A stretch of DNA of 64,000 nt, taken from Echinometra lucunter (lineage: Eukaryota > Echinodermata > Echinoidea > Camarodonta > Echinometridae). Location of the stretch: positions 8,434,357 through 8,498,356 of the forward strand of contig CM057161.1 of the NCBI GenBank assembly GCA_029962745.1. The letters are read 5' to 3'. How positions within the stretch are numbered: the stretch's first letter is position 1; every line of letters begins with the position of its first letter. The notes under the pieces were generated by a model, which searched no databases, had not been told where the DNA came from, and saw only the letters and a list, made by a program, of their open reading frames with translations. Made by a program: the position numbers and the translations under genes. Shown piece by piece: positions 46,610 to 60,754 of this stretch.

Positions 46610-47110
46610 AGGACACCGGCGTAAATCCACTTTGAGGAGTGGGGGGGGGGGAATGATCGACTTTTTTGCCGATTTTTTTTCCAGTCGAATTCACGCCTTC
46701 ACCCACCTGCACAGACCCCCCCCCCCCCCTTACACACATTTTAATTTTTATCTTGCGAGCGAGCGAGCAAAAAATTACCACTTTTCTGGTTTTCAATCGC
46801 ATTTTCAAATAGAAATTCTAAAATATGATGAGCGAGCGAAGCGAGCGAGCCAGAAATAACCAATTTTTTGGTTTTCAATCGCATTTTCAAATGAAAATTT
46901 GAAAATATGACGAGCAAGCAGAGCAGGTTAGCCAAAAATAACCGCTTTTGTGGTTTTCAATCGCATTTTCAATTAGAAATTCTAAAATATGATGGTTGTT
47001 TACGACAGATTAATAAAAATTTTATTCAAAGATTGATTCAAATATCATTTCTTCCTTAAAAAGTGGGGGGAGGGGGGATATTTGCACACGCCATCCCCCC
47101 CCCCTCTCAA
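46610..47110. repeat. Dispersed repeat with about three ~85-bp inner units
   Basis: Each unit has GAGCGAGC-type sequence, ATAACC..TTTTTGGTTTTC, AATCGCATTTTCAA and AAATATGA. The outer parts match 19480-19725, which has one unit. Confidence 0.7.
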
Positions 47111-47859
47111 AAAAGTGGGAGATATATCCCCCAACCCCCCCCCCCCGGGATTTTATTATATCAGCGTATTATTCGCCCTCTCGACGTGAAAATAACGAAA
47201 TGGTGAAAGTAAAGTGAAAATTCAAATTTATAAAAGTTTTGCTTCAGCTCCAAAATGCCTATTCAAAATATGGTCAGCACAAATCTAATCTTTTTGAAGA
47301 TTTTATGTTAAAGGTATGAAGTTAGTATATAAAATGGCCCAAACCCTCTAAACAAAAATAAATAGATAAATAAACAAATGATAACAAAGATAAAAACAAA
47401 GATAAAAAATGAACCTCAGAAGCCTTTCCTGATGGAGGGGGGGGGGGGGGGATTTCCTTACAAACGTATTGACAACGTCAATCTTCGATAGAAATGTGTT
47501 CGTTCTTCATGTAGTGGAAATATTACATCCACTGACACGCTCAGTCTGAATTTATCAGACTAGCAAAAAGAGTGGGCGGTAACCATCCCGCGAGCATATA
47601 CAGGACTGTCTTATACAATCACTTGCCGATTGTGTGTACATTAACTACTCAACACACTGCTTGGGTGGGATGTTACAATCATAATGATATCCATGTCAAA
47701 ATGAATTTCCTCGCACGAATTAGCTCCCCTACTCAGTTACATCACGGTTACATTCGATATGAATACGATGAATTTAAAGTATGCTATCCTTGCAGATTTC
47801 ACTTTGATAGTTTTGAAATGTTCCCTACATGTTATTTTTTTTTTGCTCCCTCCTTCATT

Positions 47860-47936
<77 letters not shown>

Positions 47937-48700
47937 ATTACAGTGTTTATACCATTCCCTCATTGCCACAAGACGGTACACAGGAGTTTTTTCCGGGGGG
48001 GGGGGGCAAATATGTTCTATATTCGCGGGAACTATGCAAACGGGGGAGCGAAGCGACCGAGCGGGGAGGGTGTGGGAAGGGGTATCCATCCCCCCCCCCC
48101 CCCCCCCGCATGAGGGAGACTTGCATTTTTAAAACTGAAATTGGACGATCTGGAGACTGGTGCACACTTTGGATGGAATTTTTGGAAAATTTATTTAAAA
48201 AAAAAAGGAAAAAAATTCTGCGGGGCGGGGCAACCACACCCTGCCCCCCCCCCCCTGCGTACGGCCATGCATTGCCAATGAAACTACTTGATCTATTCTG
48301 CTGAGCTTTTTTTTTGGGGGGGGGGGGCTGTGCACTATTTTACTTTGATAGCATCATGGACGAAGTGGTAGGTCCGTGATAGCATTCATTCATAGGTGGG
48401 AATCGATGGGGAGGGGGGGGGGGGGGTCAAAAATCCCATGAAACGAAAAAATACTCCCAATTTTTGTGATAAGCAAGAAATATATTAAGGGAAAAAAAGC
48501 CTCCGCTTTTTGGCGAGTGCCTTGATAGGCCTACTCTCTCTGCCGAGTAATCGTGGGGGACTGTTCGCAAGCCCCGGGGGAAAAAAAAAATAGTAGAAGA
48601 CTCGTCCCTATACCCACCATTCTAGCTTTCCGCCCATTATTATCCCTCTACTAGATTGTCGTTTGTTTAAATGTAATTCGTGTGCCCTTTGAAAACAACA
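47111..48700. other. Non-coding, CT array and poly-G/C tracts
   Basis: (CT)n at about 47867-47936 and long C/G runs at 47094, 47141, 47437, 47994, 48089, 48243, 48316 and 48411. The ORFs here read simple repeats. Confidence 0.6.
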
Positions 48701-48719
48701 CTCTCTGTGACAATAGCGA

Positions 48720-48966
48720 TGAGGCCAATAATCTGTACAACTGGGGCCCATTTGCCCCATACAATGGGACCCAGATAGGCTTCCCACTTTGGGACTCATG
48801 CTGTTTGTTCCGTGGGCCCCATATGGGTTCCATGTGGACCGTATTAAAACTGTCCAGAGAATTTAATCGTGACCTCCGGCCGGGTATAGGCTAATCACGC
48901 CACGGGTCATGATTTTTTTGGTTGTACCAAATTCCAGTCGTGCCGCTAATAATGATGATGATGATG

Positions 48967-48997
<31 letters not shown>

Positions 48998-49005
48998 TAA
49001 TAATA

Positions 49006-49036
<31 letters not shown>

Positions 49037-49270
49037 TAATAATCATAATAATAATAATGATAATAATAATAATAACCATAATAATAATAATCATTAAAAA
49101 AAACCAAACACTATTATGGAACCTAGATGGGGCCAACGGTTCAAACGGTATATGGATCCCAAGTGGGGGAAGTGGGCCCCATGATGCCCATACAACCCAG
49201 ATGGTACTAATATGCCAGCCCAGTCTGTGTATCCACATTTAACCCACAAGCATGGGCCCCACATATTTTG
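48720..49270. repeat. GGGCCCAT-type minisatellite interrupted by (AAT)n
   Basis: Irregular short repeats containing TGGGCCCCAT and TGGGACCCA flank an (AAT/GAT)n array at 48949-49096. Confidence 0.65.
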
Positions 49271-50430
49271 CTAGCTGGGATCGAAGGTGTGGGGTAGGGT
49301 TATGGACATGACGGATGAAAAAAAACAACAACAAACAAACAAACAAAACAAACAAACAAACAAACAAAAAACAAACAAACAAAATCAGCTCTTCACCAAA
49401 AACTCTAGTGCATACATCATGAAGGGAGACAAAACAAATGAAAAAAAAAACCAAAACAACGACAACAAAAATATAACAAAAAATATTTATTAATGATGTG
49501 TCACATGGTTCATCACCATTCACCCACCCAGAGCGAACCTTTTGAATTTCGTCATCTCTGTATGTCACTGAAAATGAAATAGATTGAAGTAAGCATTTTT
49601 TCTCCGGAGTTCCATTATCACATTAAGTGAGGATTATATTTCAATTGAAGTAATTTCATTTTGTATTGCATCATTTGCATGAAAATAGGGTTACAAATTT
49701 GATTTCTGAAAAATAGTTAGTTTGAATCACATGAAATAATGTATGCGAGAAAATGGCGTTCAACAAAACGATATGATTTTCTTGTACTTAAGATTTCATT
49801 CGAAACGAAGAGGCTCTCATAATTTTGACTCGATCAGCGTGAGTTCTAAAATTGTCTTAGTAACAACAACATCAAAAACAAAAACATATATTCTTATATT
49901 ATCAGTCCTCAGAACAAGTAAATTTTAAACTTTGATGATGTGAGCGATTTTCGCCATTTCCGTTTTACGTTTCCAAAAGTGCGACATGTATATCATTGTG
50001 AACGAAATTCACTCTTTTGTTGCAGATTAGAAAAAAAAGTCTGTATACAAGAACCACAACTTGTATCATGACTGAAACAGAACTAAACACACACAAAAAA
50101 AAAAAAAAAAAAAAAAAAGCAACCAAAAATGGCATAGCTCATTCCTATTGTGTATGAGTTAGTTTCGCCTTTTCTATTTGAAGAGTTGAAGACCACATAG
50201 TTAACGAATGTTAGTCTTCTGAACATTGCAGATAATTTGGAGGGTCCATCATCGGGACCGAGAGTTTACACTGAAAATGTGAGCACTATTGTTATATAAT
50301 AGCCCTATTGCCCATTTCTTTATAAAAGACCAAGTCCCACAACGATGGATTCCAGAGATGAGTTGGAGGGTTTGTGACTGATAAATGATGCTACAAAAAC
50401 CAAGGCGTATGTGATGATCCAACATGAAAT
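49271..50430. other. Non-coding stretch
   Basis: (AAAC)n at about 49325-49385 and a poly-A run near 50096. Nothing else recognisable. Confidence 0.5.
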
Positions 50431-50820
50431 CTCCCCCACCCTCCCGGGAGGGGGGGGGGGGGGGGCGGGGAGGTGGTGTGTCTCATTGAGGCCTGTACAT
50501 TCCGGCGTAAAAAGCGTAACAAGAATACTTTTGTCCAGCATCAGCCAGGTAACGCATGTTACACGTTTAGGGTATCACAAACAGCAAAAATCAAGATAAG
50601 GGGTATCAGAGGTGACGATGCCATTCTGAACGTGGTGTCAATATATACCATGCGATATGTAAGATCCCTTTAAAATCGTTGATGTTAGACCCGTTTCCTG
50701 TTTAGGGTATATGAAAACCACTCCTACTTAAATCCTCGTTTAGGGTGCTTTTCAGGAAATGGTGCATGTATACGGGGATGATGAACAGGCCTCAATAAGA
50801 CATACCCCCCCCCCCGGAAT
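50431..50820. mobile_element. G/C-ended MITE (AGGCCTGTACAT family), copy 1
   Basis: Poly-G start with CTCATTGAGGCCTGTACATT and the complementary ACAGGCCTCAATAAGACATA plus poly-C end; inner GGGTATCA repeats. Copy 2 is at 55894-56245. Confidence 0.7.
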
Positions 50821-52129
50821 GTATTCCTAACCTGGTATTGTGATATTTATGTAGGCCTATATTTATTTGTGAGAGATATTCGCCTCATCTATTTGAAGTT
50901 TCACAAAGTGCGATATCATAACCATAATACTGCAAGAATGGGTTGCAACTTTTCATTGCCCCCTTTTTTTTTTGAAAATGCGTAGTGTCATCTAATATAG
51001 CTGTGTTTCTAAGCGCAATTTTACTGACTGATTGACAAATTACTAAAAATTGAGAATGCCTTTTTTTGGGTGGGTAATTTGTCAGAAGGGGTAACTGATG
51101 AATTCTATTATGTAAGAATGTTACTCTTGGTATTGGCAGATAATGAGGTTTGTGATGATAAGAACACCATCACATCTGCACATAATGATCCACCATGCAT
51201 TCAGTGCATTATCTGGTAATCTGATAGACTTTTGCCATTTGTCTCTTGAAGTTTCACAAAGAGCGATAACATGACCATGACGATCACTATTGTGCACGAA
51301 TGTTATACATGGGTTGCAGAGAATACGATACTCCTTGCCGTGCATGGAGGGCAAAGGTCATGGTAGATATAGCTCACAGATAACCGATACCATGTTCAAT
51401 GTCAGGAGTGATACTAGTATGGCTATTCTTCAACAGGTGCGCAGATATCTAACGTTAGACATGTTAGATGAACCTCGCGAGGCGTCGCCACATGAATGGT
51501 GGGGGGGGGGGGGGGGGGAATAAGGCATCACTCATTAAAATTTTTGTCACAGACCATTGGTATATTTGAACTTTTATAACATGCACATCTTTTTTGTCGC
51601 CTGTCGGAGAATTAAAACAATCTAGAAGTGCCCCCACGCCCCATCTCTCTCTCTCTCTCTCTCTCTCTCACTCACTCCTCTTCTCTTCCTGTTACTAAGA
51701 CGAACATTTTTCGGACCCTTCTCATCATTGGAGTTTGAAAAATCTGGTTATTGAGTCTTTCACCGGGTGATCCCTATATACAAATCTAACAATTTCAGGA
51801 TTTTTTTTTTTTTTTTTTTGGGTGGGGGGGGGGGGGGGGGGGAGAGAGACAAGTAATTCTTCGAGCAAATCGCCTGCAAATTTGGTCCTACCCCTTGGCT
51901 TCTCCCAATTTCGAAACGTCTCGCGACGCCACCGTAATGTGTTTCAATCATATTACTAACTCCTCGCAGGTGCATGGTTGTAATTATGCATTTGAAGCAC
52001 ACGTGTACGCATATGACTTGGCCTGCTTCTTGAAGGGTTTTGTAAAGCTACACTTCCTTGTTTGAAGTTGATCAATGTCACAGTCAAGATCACTTTTTTT
52101 CCACTGTATACTGAATGCTATCTTGAAAT
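50821..52129. other. Non-coding, poly-G and (CT)n tracts
   Basis: G runs at about 51500 and 51822, (CT)n at 51643-51668, and GCGAGGCGTCGCCA-like pairs at 51479 and 51924 suggest a decayed inverted element. Confidence 0.4.
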
Positions 52130-52176
52130 ATTGCTCTGAAAACCCTGTCACAGAATGACAGGGTTTTCAGAGCAAT
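52130..52176. repeat. Perfect 21-bp inverted repeat, 5-nt loop
   Basis: ATTGCTCTGAAAACCCTGTC A (52130-52150) and its exact complement (52156-52176) around CAGAA. Confidence 0.95.
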
Positions 52177-52317
52177 TATATGAATCAATTATGGAATGAA
52201 TGATAGAATGAAGTACGCCAAATGAATAAAATGTTTTCAGATGTAAATCATTTTACTAAATATGTTACCGTTTTCATTGCATTTAAGGATAATTTAATGA
52301 TGTACATGATTTGGAGT

Positions 52318-52344
52318 GGTAGTGATAGTAGTTGCAGCAGCAGC

Positions 52345-52385
<41 letters not shown>

Positions 52386-52468
52386 TAGTGGTAGTAGTGG
52401 TAGTAGTGGTAGTAGTGGTAGTAGTGGTAGTAGTGGTAGTAGTGGTAGTAGTAGTAGTAGTAGTAGTA

Positions 52469-52513
<45 letters not shown>

Positions 52514-52547
52514 CAGTAGTAGCAGTAGTAGTAGCAGTAATAGCAGC

Positions 52548-52611
<64 letters not shown>

Positions 52612-52820
52612 TTAGTAGTAGCAGTAGTAGCAGTAGTAGCAGTAGTAGTAGCAGTAGTAGTAGCAGTAGTAGCAGTTGTAGCAGTAGTAGCAGTAGTAGC
52701 AGTAGTAGCGGTAGTAGCAGTAGTAGCGGTAGTAGCAGTAGTAGCGGTAGTAGCAGTTGTAGTAGTAGTAGTAGTAGTGGTGGTGGTGGTGGTGGTGGTA
52801 GTAGTAGCAGTAGTAGTAGT

Positions 52821-52855
<35 letters not shown>

Positions 52856-52942
52856 TAGAAGTAGGCTAGTAGTAGTAAGTAGTAGTTGTAGTACTGGTAA
52901 CAGAAGTAGTTAGTAAAGTTGTAGGGTATATGGTGGTGGTGG

Positions 52943-53023
<81 letters not shown>

Positions 53024-53481
53024 AAGTAGCAGTAGTAGTAGCAGTAGTAGCAGTAGTAGTAGTAGTAGTAGTAGTTTTAGTAGTAGTAGTAGTAGTAGTA
53101 GCAGCAGCAGCAGCAGCAGTAGTAGTTGAAACCATGCAACTTTTTAAAGAGTAGTGGAAATGGCAGAAGAAAATGCAATGGTAATAATAATGGTGGTGGT
53201 GGTGATAGTGGTGGAAGTACACTGTAGTAGCAGTAATAGTAGTAGGACTAGTAGCAGTAGTAGTATAGTATAGTAGTAGAGGTAGTAGTAGTGATAGAGG
53301 TAGTAGTAGCAGTAGCAGTAGTAGTAGCAGTAGTAGTAGCAGCAGTAGTAGTAGTAGTAGCAGTAGTAGTAGTAGTAGTAGTAGTAGCAGTAGTAGTAGT
53401 AGTAGCAGTAGCAGTAGTAGTAGTAGTAGCAGCAGCAGTAGCAGTAGCAGTAGTAGCAGTAGCAGTAGCAGTAGCAGTAGC

Positions 53482-53537
<56 letters not shown>

Positions 53538-53760
53538 CAGCAGTAGCAGTAGTAGTAGCAAAAGCAGTAGCAGCAGCAGTAGCAGTAGCAGTAGCAGTAG
53601 TAGTAGCAGTAGTAGTAGCAAAAGCAGTAGCAGCAGCAGTAGCAGTAGCAGTAGCAGTAGCAGTAGCAGCAGCAGTAGCAGTAGCAGTAGCAGTAGCAGT
53701 AGCAGTAGCAGTAGCAGTAGCAGTAGCAGTAGCAGTAGTAGTATAGAAGTACTAGCAGCA
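52318..53760 (+). repeat. 1.4-kb (AGT/AGC/GGT)n array
   Basis: Nearly uninterrupted triplets with higher-order patterns (AGTGGT at 52380-52445, AGTAGC through 53290-53750). The long Leu, Val/Ala or Ser ORFs here are artefacts. Confidence 0.97.
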
Positions 53761-55893
53761 GTAGTAGCTGTAGCAGTTACAGCAGTAGTAGTAGTGTTGT
53801 GGCGCTGTGGTGGTGGTGTTGGTGGCGATGACAATATAACATGGGCAGATGTGTTGATGGTAGTGGTTGGATATTGTGGTAGAAACTAGTTACTAGAGCA
53901 GCAAAGGTAGTTGTAGCTGAAAATATTTGTGACAGCACATTTACACTTCTCTCAAATAATCTCGACTATTCTCAATCTACTCTGCCTAAAAACACAAAAC
54001 ACAGAAATGAATTCATAGGACGCTTTAGGTTCAGTTTCCTTTCTATAAGCTATGTGTAAAATTAGTTTATTTCTAAACATGATTTTCTAATGTTAGAAAA
54101 CAGAGGCAAAAAAAAAAAAATGAAAAAGAAAAAGACTGATCCTCACAAAACAATTCTTGAGAATGGAAACACAAAAATGACATATATACATGGTCAGATG
54201 TTGTAGATAAATATGAGCAAAACATCTTGGTTGTAAAATTGCAGCAAGATTCACATATCTCCTTACACTTTCTTACAAAAAATAGGAAGAAAGAATTTTT
54301 TTATATAAATGGAAAAAAGGTGTGACGATTGTGTCTTCCCAGAAGTGGTTCCCATATCACATTAAACTGATCGAATTTTTTTTTTTGTATTTTCAAAAGT
54401 ATGGAAAATTTACATATACCCATTCTATTATTTATAAATATAAGACAAATTTTCTTCAATATACAAAGTATGTTATAAATTTCAAATTGTTCTCTTACAT
54501 TTGCATCTACATAACAACTGACTTGCAATATTATAAACCAAAAACAGGAATATGGACATTTCAGAATTGTCTTTGAATAAAATACCACTATTTACAAAAT
54601 AGAGTAGCATATATCAGACATTACTCGTATCATTCTTTGAAAATAAATTACACATGAGAAGAAATGAACTAACGAATTCTGTTCTTTTCTCTTTTTTTTT
54701 TCTTAATATACAAAGAAAATGAGGAAATCATGAATGTTTCATATCCTCACATTTACAAATGGTGCATACTCTTGAAGTAAAGTATTTTGTGTTTCATCCA
54801 AAAGAGGCCGACAATAATGTTTAAAAACAATGTTTCAACCCCAAATTCGCTCCATTTGTGAATGTGACAGGAATTCATGTAAAGATAAGTAGAAAAGAAA
54901 ACTATACAAAATATGCACAGCTCTTAAAATTGAGTTACATACATGATATAACTAAAACAGTTCATAACTACAGATTGAATATGCAAAATAATAATGATGG
55001 AGAAACATAGGTCTGCCAGAAAAAGTCATAGCACAAAGAATAGCACTACACATGTAACCTAAATATGAACACTCAATAAACAAAAACAAAAAAAAAAAAA
55101 AAAAAGAAGGAAGAAAAAAAAAAAGAGGCGACAAAGAGAGTTTGCATCGATAATAACTTGAAAATCGAGTGCAAGAAAATGTTTCAATTAATTTTGAGAA
55201 TGGAACTTTGGACTCATGAACTTACTTCACATGATATATGTGGCATGACAGTAGCTCACATGAAAGCCACTGCACTAGTGGATCCAGAGGTTGAAAACAG
55301 AAGGGGCGGGGGTGAGCGGCACACTTTGTAAGGCAGTGGTGCCTATATTGTGAGAAGGTGCCAAATTTACGTGCAATGTATGGGCCACAGAAGGTTATGT
55401 TTTTTTGGGGGGGGGGGGGGCTGATACTCACTCAGGCAGGTTCAGGGGGCCCAAAGCCCTTGGTTTTTCATGGTTTATGAGAAAATTCAAATATTATGTG
55501 TTTCCAAAGTGAAAATTTTTTAATTTTGTCTTTTTCTTTACAATTTTTTATTTCAATTTATAGAAGAAATTGTGTGCGTGTGTGTATGTTGGGGGGGGGG
55601 GGGGGAGTGGGATGCAACCCTTCCACTTCTGCAGCCCTTGCAATGGCAGCATTTTATATGAGATAGTGCTGATTTTGATGAAGTAGCCCAGCGGCACCTT
55701 CACTGCTATGAAAAAAAATAGAGAGGGGCACACACCCCTGGGCCATCCCCTGGATCCTCCCAGGCACTGGTAGAAATAAGAATTTTAAAAATCAGATAAT
55801 CAGCATGGTTACAATTTTTTTAATATAAAAATCTCTCAAGTCCACTTCATTGCCAGTAGAAATTTACAGTATAGTAAAAATACGTTCTGTTAT
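53761..55893. other. Non-coding AT-rich stretch
   Basis: No gene recognised; A-runs at 54106 and 55085, G runs at 55407 and 55589. Confidence 0.5.
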
Positions 55894-56245
55894 CTCCCCG
55901 GGGGGATATGTCTTCTTGAAGCCTGTACATCATCTGCGTAAACAAAAACGTAGAAAAAGGGTCATTTTTCAGCAGCGGGCGGGGAACCCGGGGATCCAGT
56001 TAAGGGTATCAAAAACAGGTAAAATCAGGAAAAAGGGTATTAAAATCAGGAAAAGCCAGGATGTTATTTGATTAGGAGATAATGAAGCAATCATTGCATA
56101 AAATCCCCGTTTAGAGTATCAAAATCGGAGATGCAATACATTCCTTCCTACTTTCATCCCCGTTTATAGGGTGCTTTTCAGAAAGTGATTTACGCGGATG
56201 ATGTACAGGCCTCAATGAGACATATCCCCCCCCCCCCCCCCGGGT
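55894..56245. mobile_element. G/C-ended MITE, copy 2
   Basis: Ends CCCCGGGGGGATATGTCTTC and ...GAGACATATCCCCCC; shares AGGCCTGTACATCATC-type inner ends and GGGTATCAAAA repeats with 50431-50820. Confidence 0.75.
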
Positions 56246-59200
56246 TATCTCCAACACCAGACACTGTAGCAAGGTTCGCACATTAAAAGAGGCTATGGAC
56301 TTTGCTCTTGTACCTCATCCTCTTGCGATTTTGGGGAAAAAAGATTTGTGAATGCGTTTACATCTTCCTAAATATCTTGTCCCCAAACCTGATCCTAGTC
56401 CAGAGTATAAATGCACTCCCCTTGTATGATGCAAATAACATGGATAGGAAGTTCAGTTTGAAGAAGTTGACACACAGACTTGCCTTAAATGTTTTGTGAC
56501 CAGATTTTGGTAGTACGAAGTATGCCATAGGAAAAGATACAAGGATCATATTAAATGCCTTCAACCATTTCATTTTTCAGAGCTGGTCCTGATTCCAGAC
56601 CTTAGACTCTACCAGGCAGAGAGTGCACTAGTTTAGAAATTAGCCTGACAATAACAACAGTAATAATACCTGTTTCTTATACCGGGTGTCACCAGTTAAA
56701 ATGCAACTGACCAATTCGCTAACAGTATTAATACCATCGTCATGCGATTCAATTACGATTATGTACTGCAGTGCACACTCTGCTTTCCACTGCTGAGCTT
56801 TTAAAACAGTGGCCCTTTGTTGTGAGCTCATGCTAAGGCAATCACATTGACGTTCGCATTCAACTTGATACCTGTTAAACACCTGGGTAGAGAGCACAGT
56901 AATGGAGATCAAGTGCCTTACACACGGCCATGTGCTGCACTGAAGCTGGAACCTTTGCATTCCCAGTCAAAAGATTAAACCTCTCATTAACGATATGAAT
57001 GCATATTTGCATCCCACTGCTGCCACCGATTTTGTCAGGAATATTTGTAACATCAAGAAAACGTGTGTGAGACACTTTGATGATCAAGGAAGGGGAATCT
57101 CTACTCTGCAAAACCCAAAGCATTTTGAGTGATGGAATTTTATATTACAGGACACAAAACCCTCAAGTAGTTTTCAAATCAAAGCAAAGACGGAATAAAA
57201 CAGATCAGCGAATATTTGAACAAAGTCAGACACAGAATAAAGAAGCTATGCCTATATGAATTTTTCTGTTTTTGACACTACCGTAACTATTGGTGATGTA
57301 TTTGGTGGACAACTCTCATTATGTTTTGCACACAGAATTTCAAATTTTCTTTATATTCTTGAAGAACACGTTTTTATTGTCCATATCCCAAATATGTTAT
57401 GAAGAGTACTAGTATGTGTGCACAATACATATAGAGTTGTCTACAAAATGATGTCATCAGAAGCTAGGGTAGCGTCAAAAAATGCTATATAAAATTTCAT
57501 ATAGCCATAACTTTCTTATTCTATGTCCAATATCCTTCAAATTTTCACTGAACTGTTTTATTCCATCTTAGCCTTGCTTTAAAAACTAATTGACTTGAGG
57601 GTTTGATTTTCTTTAAAGGTAAAGTTAGGTGACCATTTTGCCCGCAAGAAACTGATGAGAGCTGTGAAAAATTCATTATCAAGACCCTACCAAAAAGGCG
57701 TCACACATCTAGATCAGAAGCAAACTTTAGAAAAGTCTCATGCACATGGAAGTTCCTTAGTGCTCCAAAATTACAATGGTTGTGTATTGCATTGGATTCT
57801 AAGCTTATTATGATTGACGTCTTCATAGGATCAACAGGACAGATCTGATGGTAAACCTAGTTAGTTTGCTGGGCCTTGGAAAACATTACATCCTCTGCAC
57901 AGGACTGACACATGAAATCAAGACTAAAGATTGCTTTTCACTTGCCTACTCTAACTATCATCAGTTAAGCAAAGATCACAAAACTGACCTGTTTCACTGC
58001 GGTCCCTAACTTCACATAAAACAAGGTGGCAAGATGAAAGCTATTGAGATTTAGAGAAGAACACTACCTGCTCATGATCAATAAATTTTTTTCCAATGTT
58101 CTGGACACAAAAGCTCAATGAACTCTAAACAGAGCTTCCCCGGTGTGTATTTAAGATACAATTTTTTTTTCTTTCTAGTACCATTTCCTTAGTTTTAATG
58201 CAGCTGAAACTGACTTAACAACGTCACATTTACAGAAAATGCTCATGGAGTTTCCACAGCCAAACAATGTGACGGAAGAAAAACACAAATGATGAAATGG
58301 CTGTATACAATTATTTGAAAAGTATTGCTCTGAAATAGTTTAATACTGTACCAGTTACAAACATACTGATGCCATAGAGTCCTAAATGGATGTCTTCTGT
58401 CACTGTCCAGGTCATTGATTTCTATATGGCTATACTAGTCTTTTAATCATAGTCAGTTTTCCTTCAAGGTTACACCATCTAAACCATTTTTTTTTTGGGG
58501 GGGGGGGCAGGGAAGAAACAGGAGTTTAAGGTATTTGTTTTTAACTCTCTTGATCATTGTTGCTGAATACACAAGGGAGCAATTATACCCGACAGTGGTT
58601 GTATTAAAGACAACTTCTTAAATGAAGCAAGACCACATAACATTTCCATCCTGTGCATCTGTAAAGTGCAGCTTTTATAAAACACTGCCATAGTCACATG
58701 GATAAAACAATACACTAAACGGTGAATGCAAACCTCGTGAACACTTAACACAGGCAAAACATAGATGACAGCAAGAAATATTAGGCGATACATTTTATAA
58801 AACTTGTGCTGTTCTTGTTTTTTCTTGCACTCCATAAAAAACGAGAGGAAAAATACTTTGAGTGACGTCACATGATCCAACCCATGGCATATAATGTATC
58901 AATTCATATTTACAGATTTACCAAATGTTTGATAATCACTTAGATTTTGGTGTTTAATACTTTGCATTGTAATGTGAGATACAGTCACTGTGCCACACTG
59001 GTCAAGTTGAAAAAAAAGGAATGACTTGTTTTTCTGATCATACTACATTATCTTACAGCGGGCTTTCAATGTCTCACAAAATACCATCCATGGTCCCACT
59101 AATCCAGAGAGAAAATACGAAGTGAAAACATTAAAACATGTAACTGATGATATGAACATCTAGTCTCTTGGTAACATGAAGAGATTCTTTTACGTTTGAT

Positions 59201-60480
59201 TTCACATTTTGATACTTGGATTCTCCTAAGTTTCATGTGTCATGCAAAGAGATTGAATCACCATCAGTTCATGGTTCTGTTTTTTTAAGATCTGATTCAA
59301 AGTCTAGATAGAAAGAGAGTTAAGAAAGAGAGAAAGGGAGAAAGGGAGGGAGGGAGCAAAGATGGTAGGCAAAGGCTAAGGCAAAAAAGAAATAAAAATA
59401 ATAACAGCATGAAAAGCCCTTGCAAAAATCCTGGCAGGTTGCCAAGCAATTACAAATCTTGGCACAGATTATGCGTTTATGCCGTTTATAAAGGTGGATC
59501 TGCACATATCCTTTTCTGATTGTAGGACAGTGCACACAACATGGAGTCCTTTGTCTCAGAGTGTACCAGCCAATGCATCAATAGGCAATGGCATGTCTAG
59601 GAAGAACATACTATGTATCAAAACCTGACTTTTTAACAATGGGGATTGGACCAAGAATGAACAGCATTGGTTTCCCAATCGTAACACTTCACTGTACGAA
59701 TATGCAATTGTCTAATAGATGACAATAAGTATGACCAATGTTATACCATCTTATGAATAAAGTATGCTGATAATTCTAGATTACAATAGTAATACAACTT
59801 AGCAGTGTCTTTGTCTTTCAAAACAGGCACTTGTAAATCATAGTTCTATTTAAGTAAATCATCATTACACAAACAAAGGGGAATGCAAGACAATGATCTA
59901 CACAATCAAACCTTTTACTCTAAATCCAAATGTTATTTTTGTTTTCACTTTGGTATAAACAATATGATTATAAGCCACAAATTACAGGAAAACTAGTAGA
60001 TGCAATTTTTTTGCTAGTTTTCCTCTTTACACTGAAAACATCATAAACACTGGTTGTAGTTTTAAGATTAAAAATCTAAATATGTGATTATCAGGTAGAA
60101 CATTTTAAATAGGTCAGTATTATACAGATGCTCAGAAAAGCAGACCAGTTCAAATTTACCACTGTTCCTACCTGGAAAAATATTGAAAAGCAGGAAGATG
60201 ACAGTTTGAATCTGTTGAGTTCTGAAAAGAGAAAGCATCTATGAATGGCAGTCTTCATTAGCATACAATGCAATTCTTCCACTTCAAGTTCATAAGGCTG
60301 TTCAACAGCATATCTTGAAAAACTGTACATTTGCAAGCAGATTTCTCACTAGGTACATGCAGTCTTCCCACCAGGATTTCTTTGTACACGGACAGTGGAA
60401 ACGCAGCATTCGGCGCGGAGGAAATATTCACGCACGGTACAGATAATGGAACACATGGCTTTGTTTTGGTTGGGTACTTT
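56246..60480. other. Non-coding AT-rich stretch
   Basis: No conserved ORF or repeat recognised apart from a G run near 58498 and a short GA-rich patch at 59325-59355. It may include the 3' UTR of a gene beyond the right edge, but nothing proves it. Confidence 0.4.
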
Positions 60481-60517
60481 TTGTGCATACAAAAAGTGCC
60501 ATTATACACTTCCATGC

Positions 60518-60612
60518 TTAAATTTACACATGGTGGCATTTCCCATTCTAAATTTACCTGTGGTGGCAAAAGTGTTTTTAAAATTTACACATGGCGGGGC
60601 CACCATGTGTAG
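60518..60612. repeat. Short minisatellite with terminal palindrome
   Basis: Three diverged units AAATTTACACATGGTGGCA, the last forming ACACATGGCGG/CCACCATGTGT. Confidence 0.65.
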
Positions 60613-60754
60613 AACACCGCTGGTGTGAACCATGGGTACATGTATATAACAGTGGCGAGTATCAGGAACTTTTGAGAGAAAAAATTAAAAAGGGTAAATT
60701 CTCCCTGAAAAGGTGATTGGCAAGGATGATGAAATACATGTATGTCATATCTAC

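Noticed and set aside
52866..53834. 322-codon minus-strand ORF rich in Leu and Thr
   Set aside because: It reads an AGT triplet array; no non-repetitive domain.
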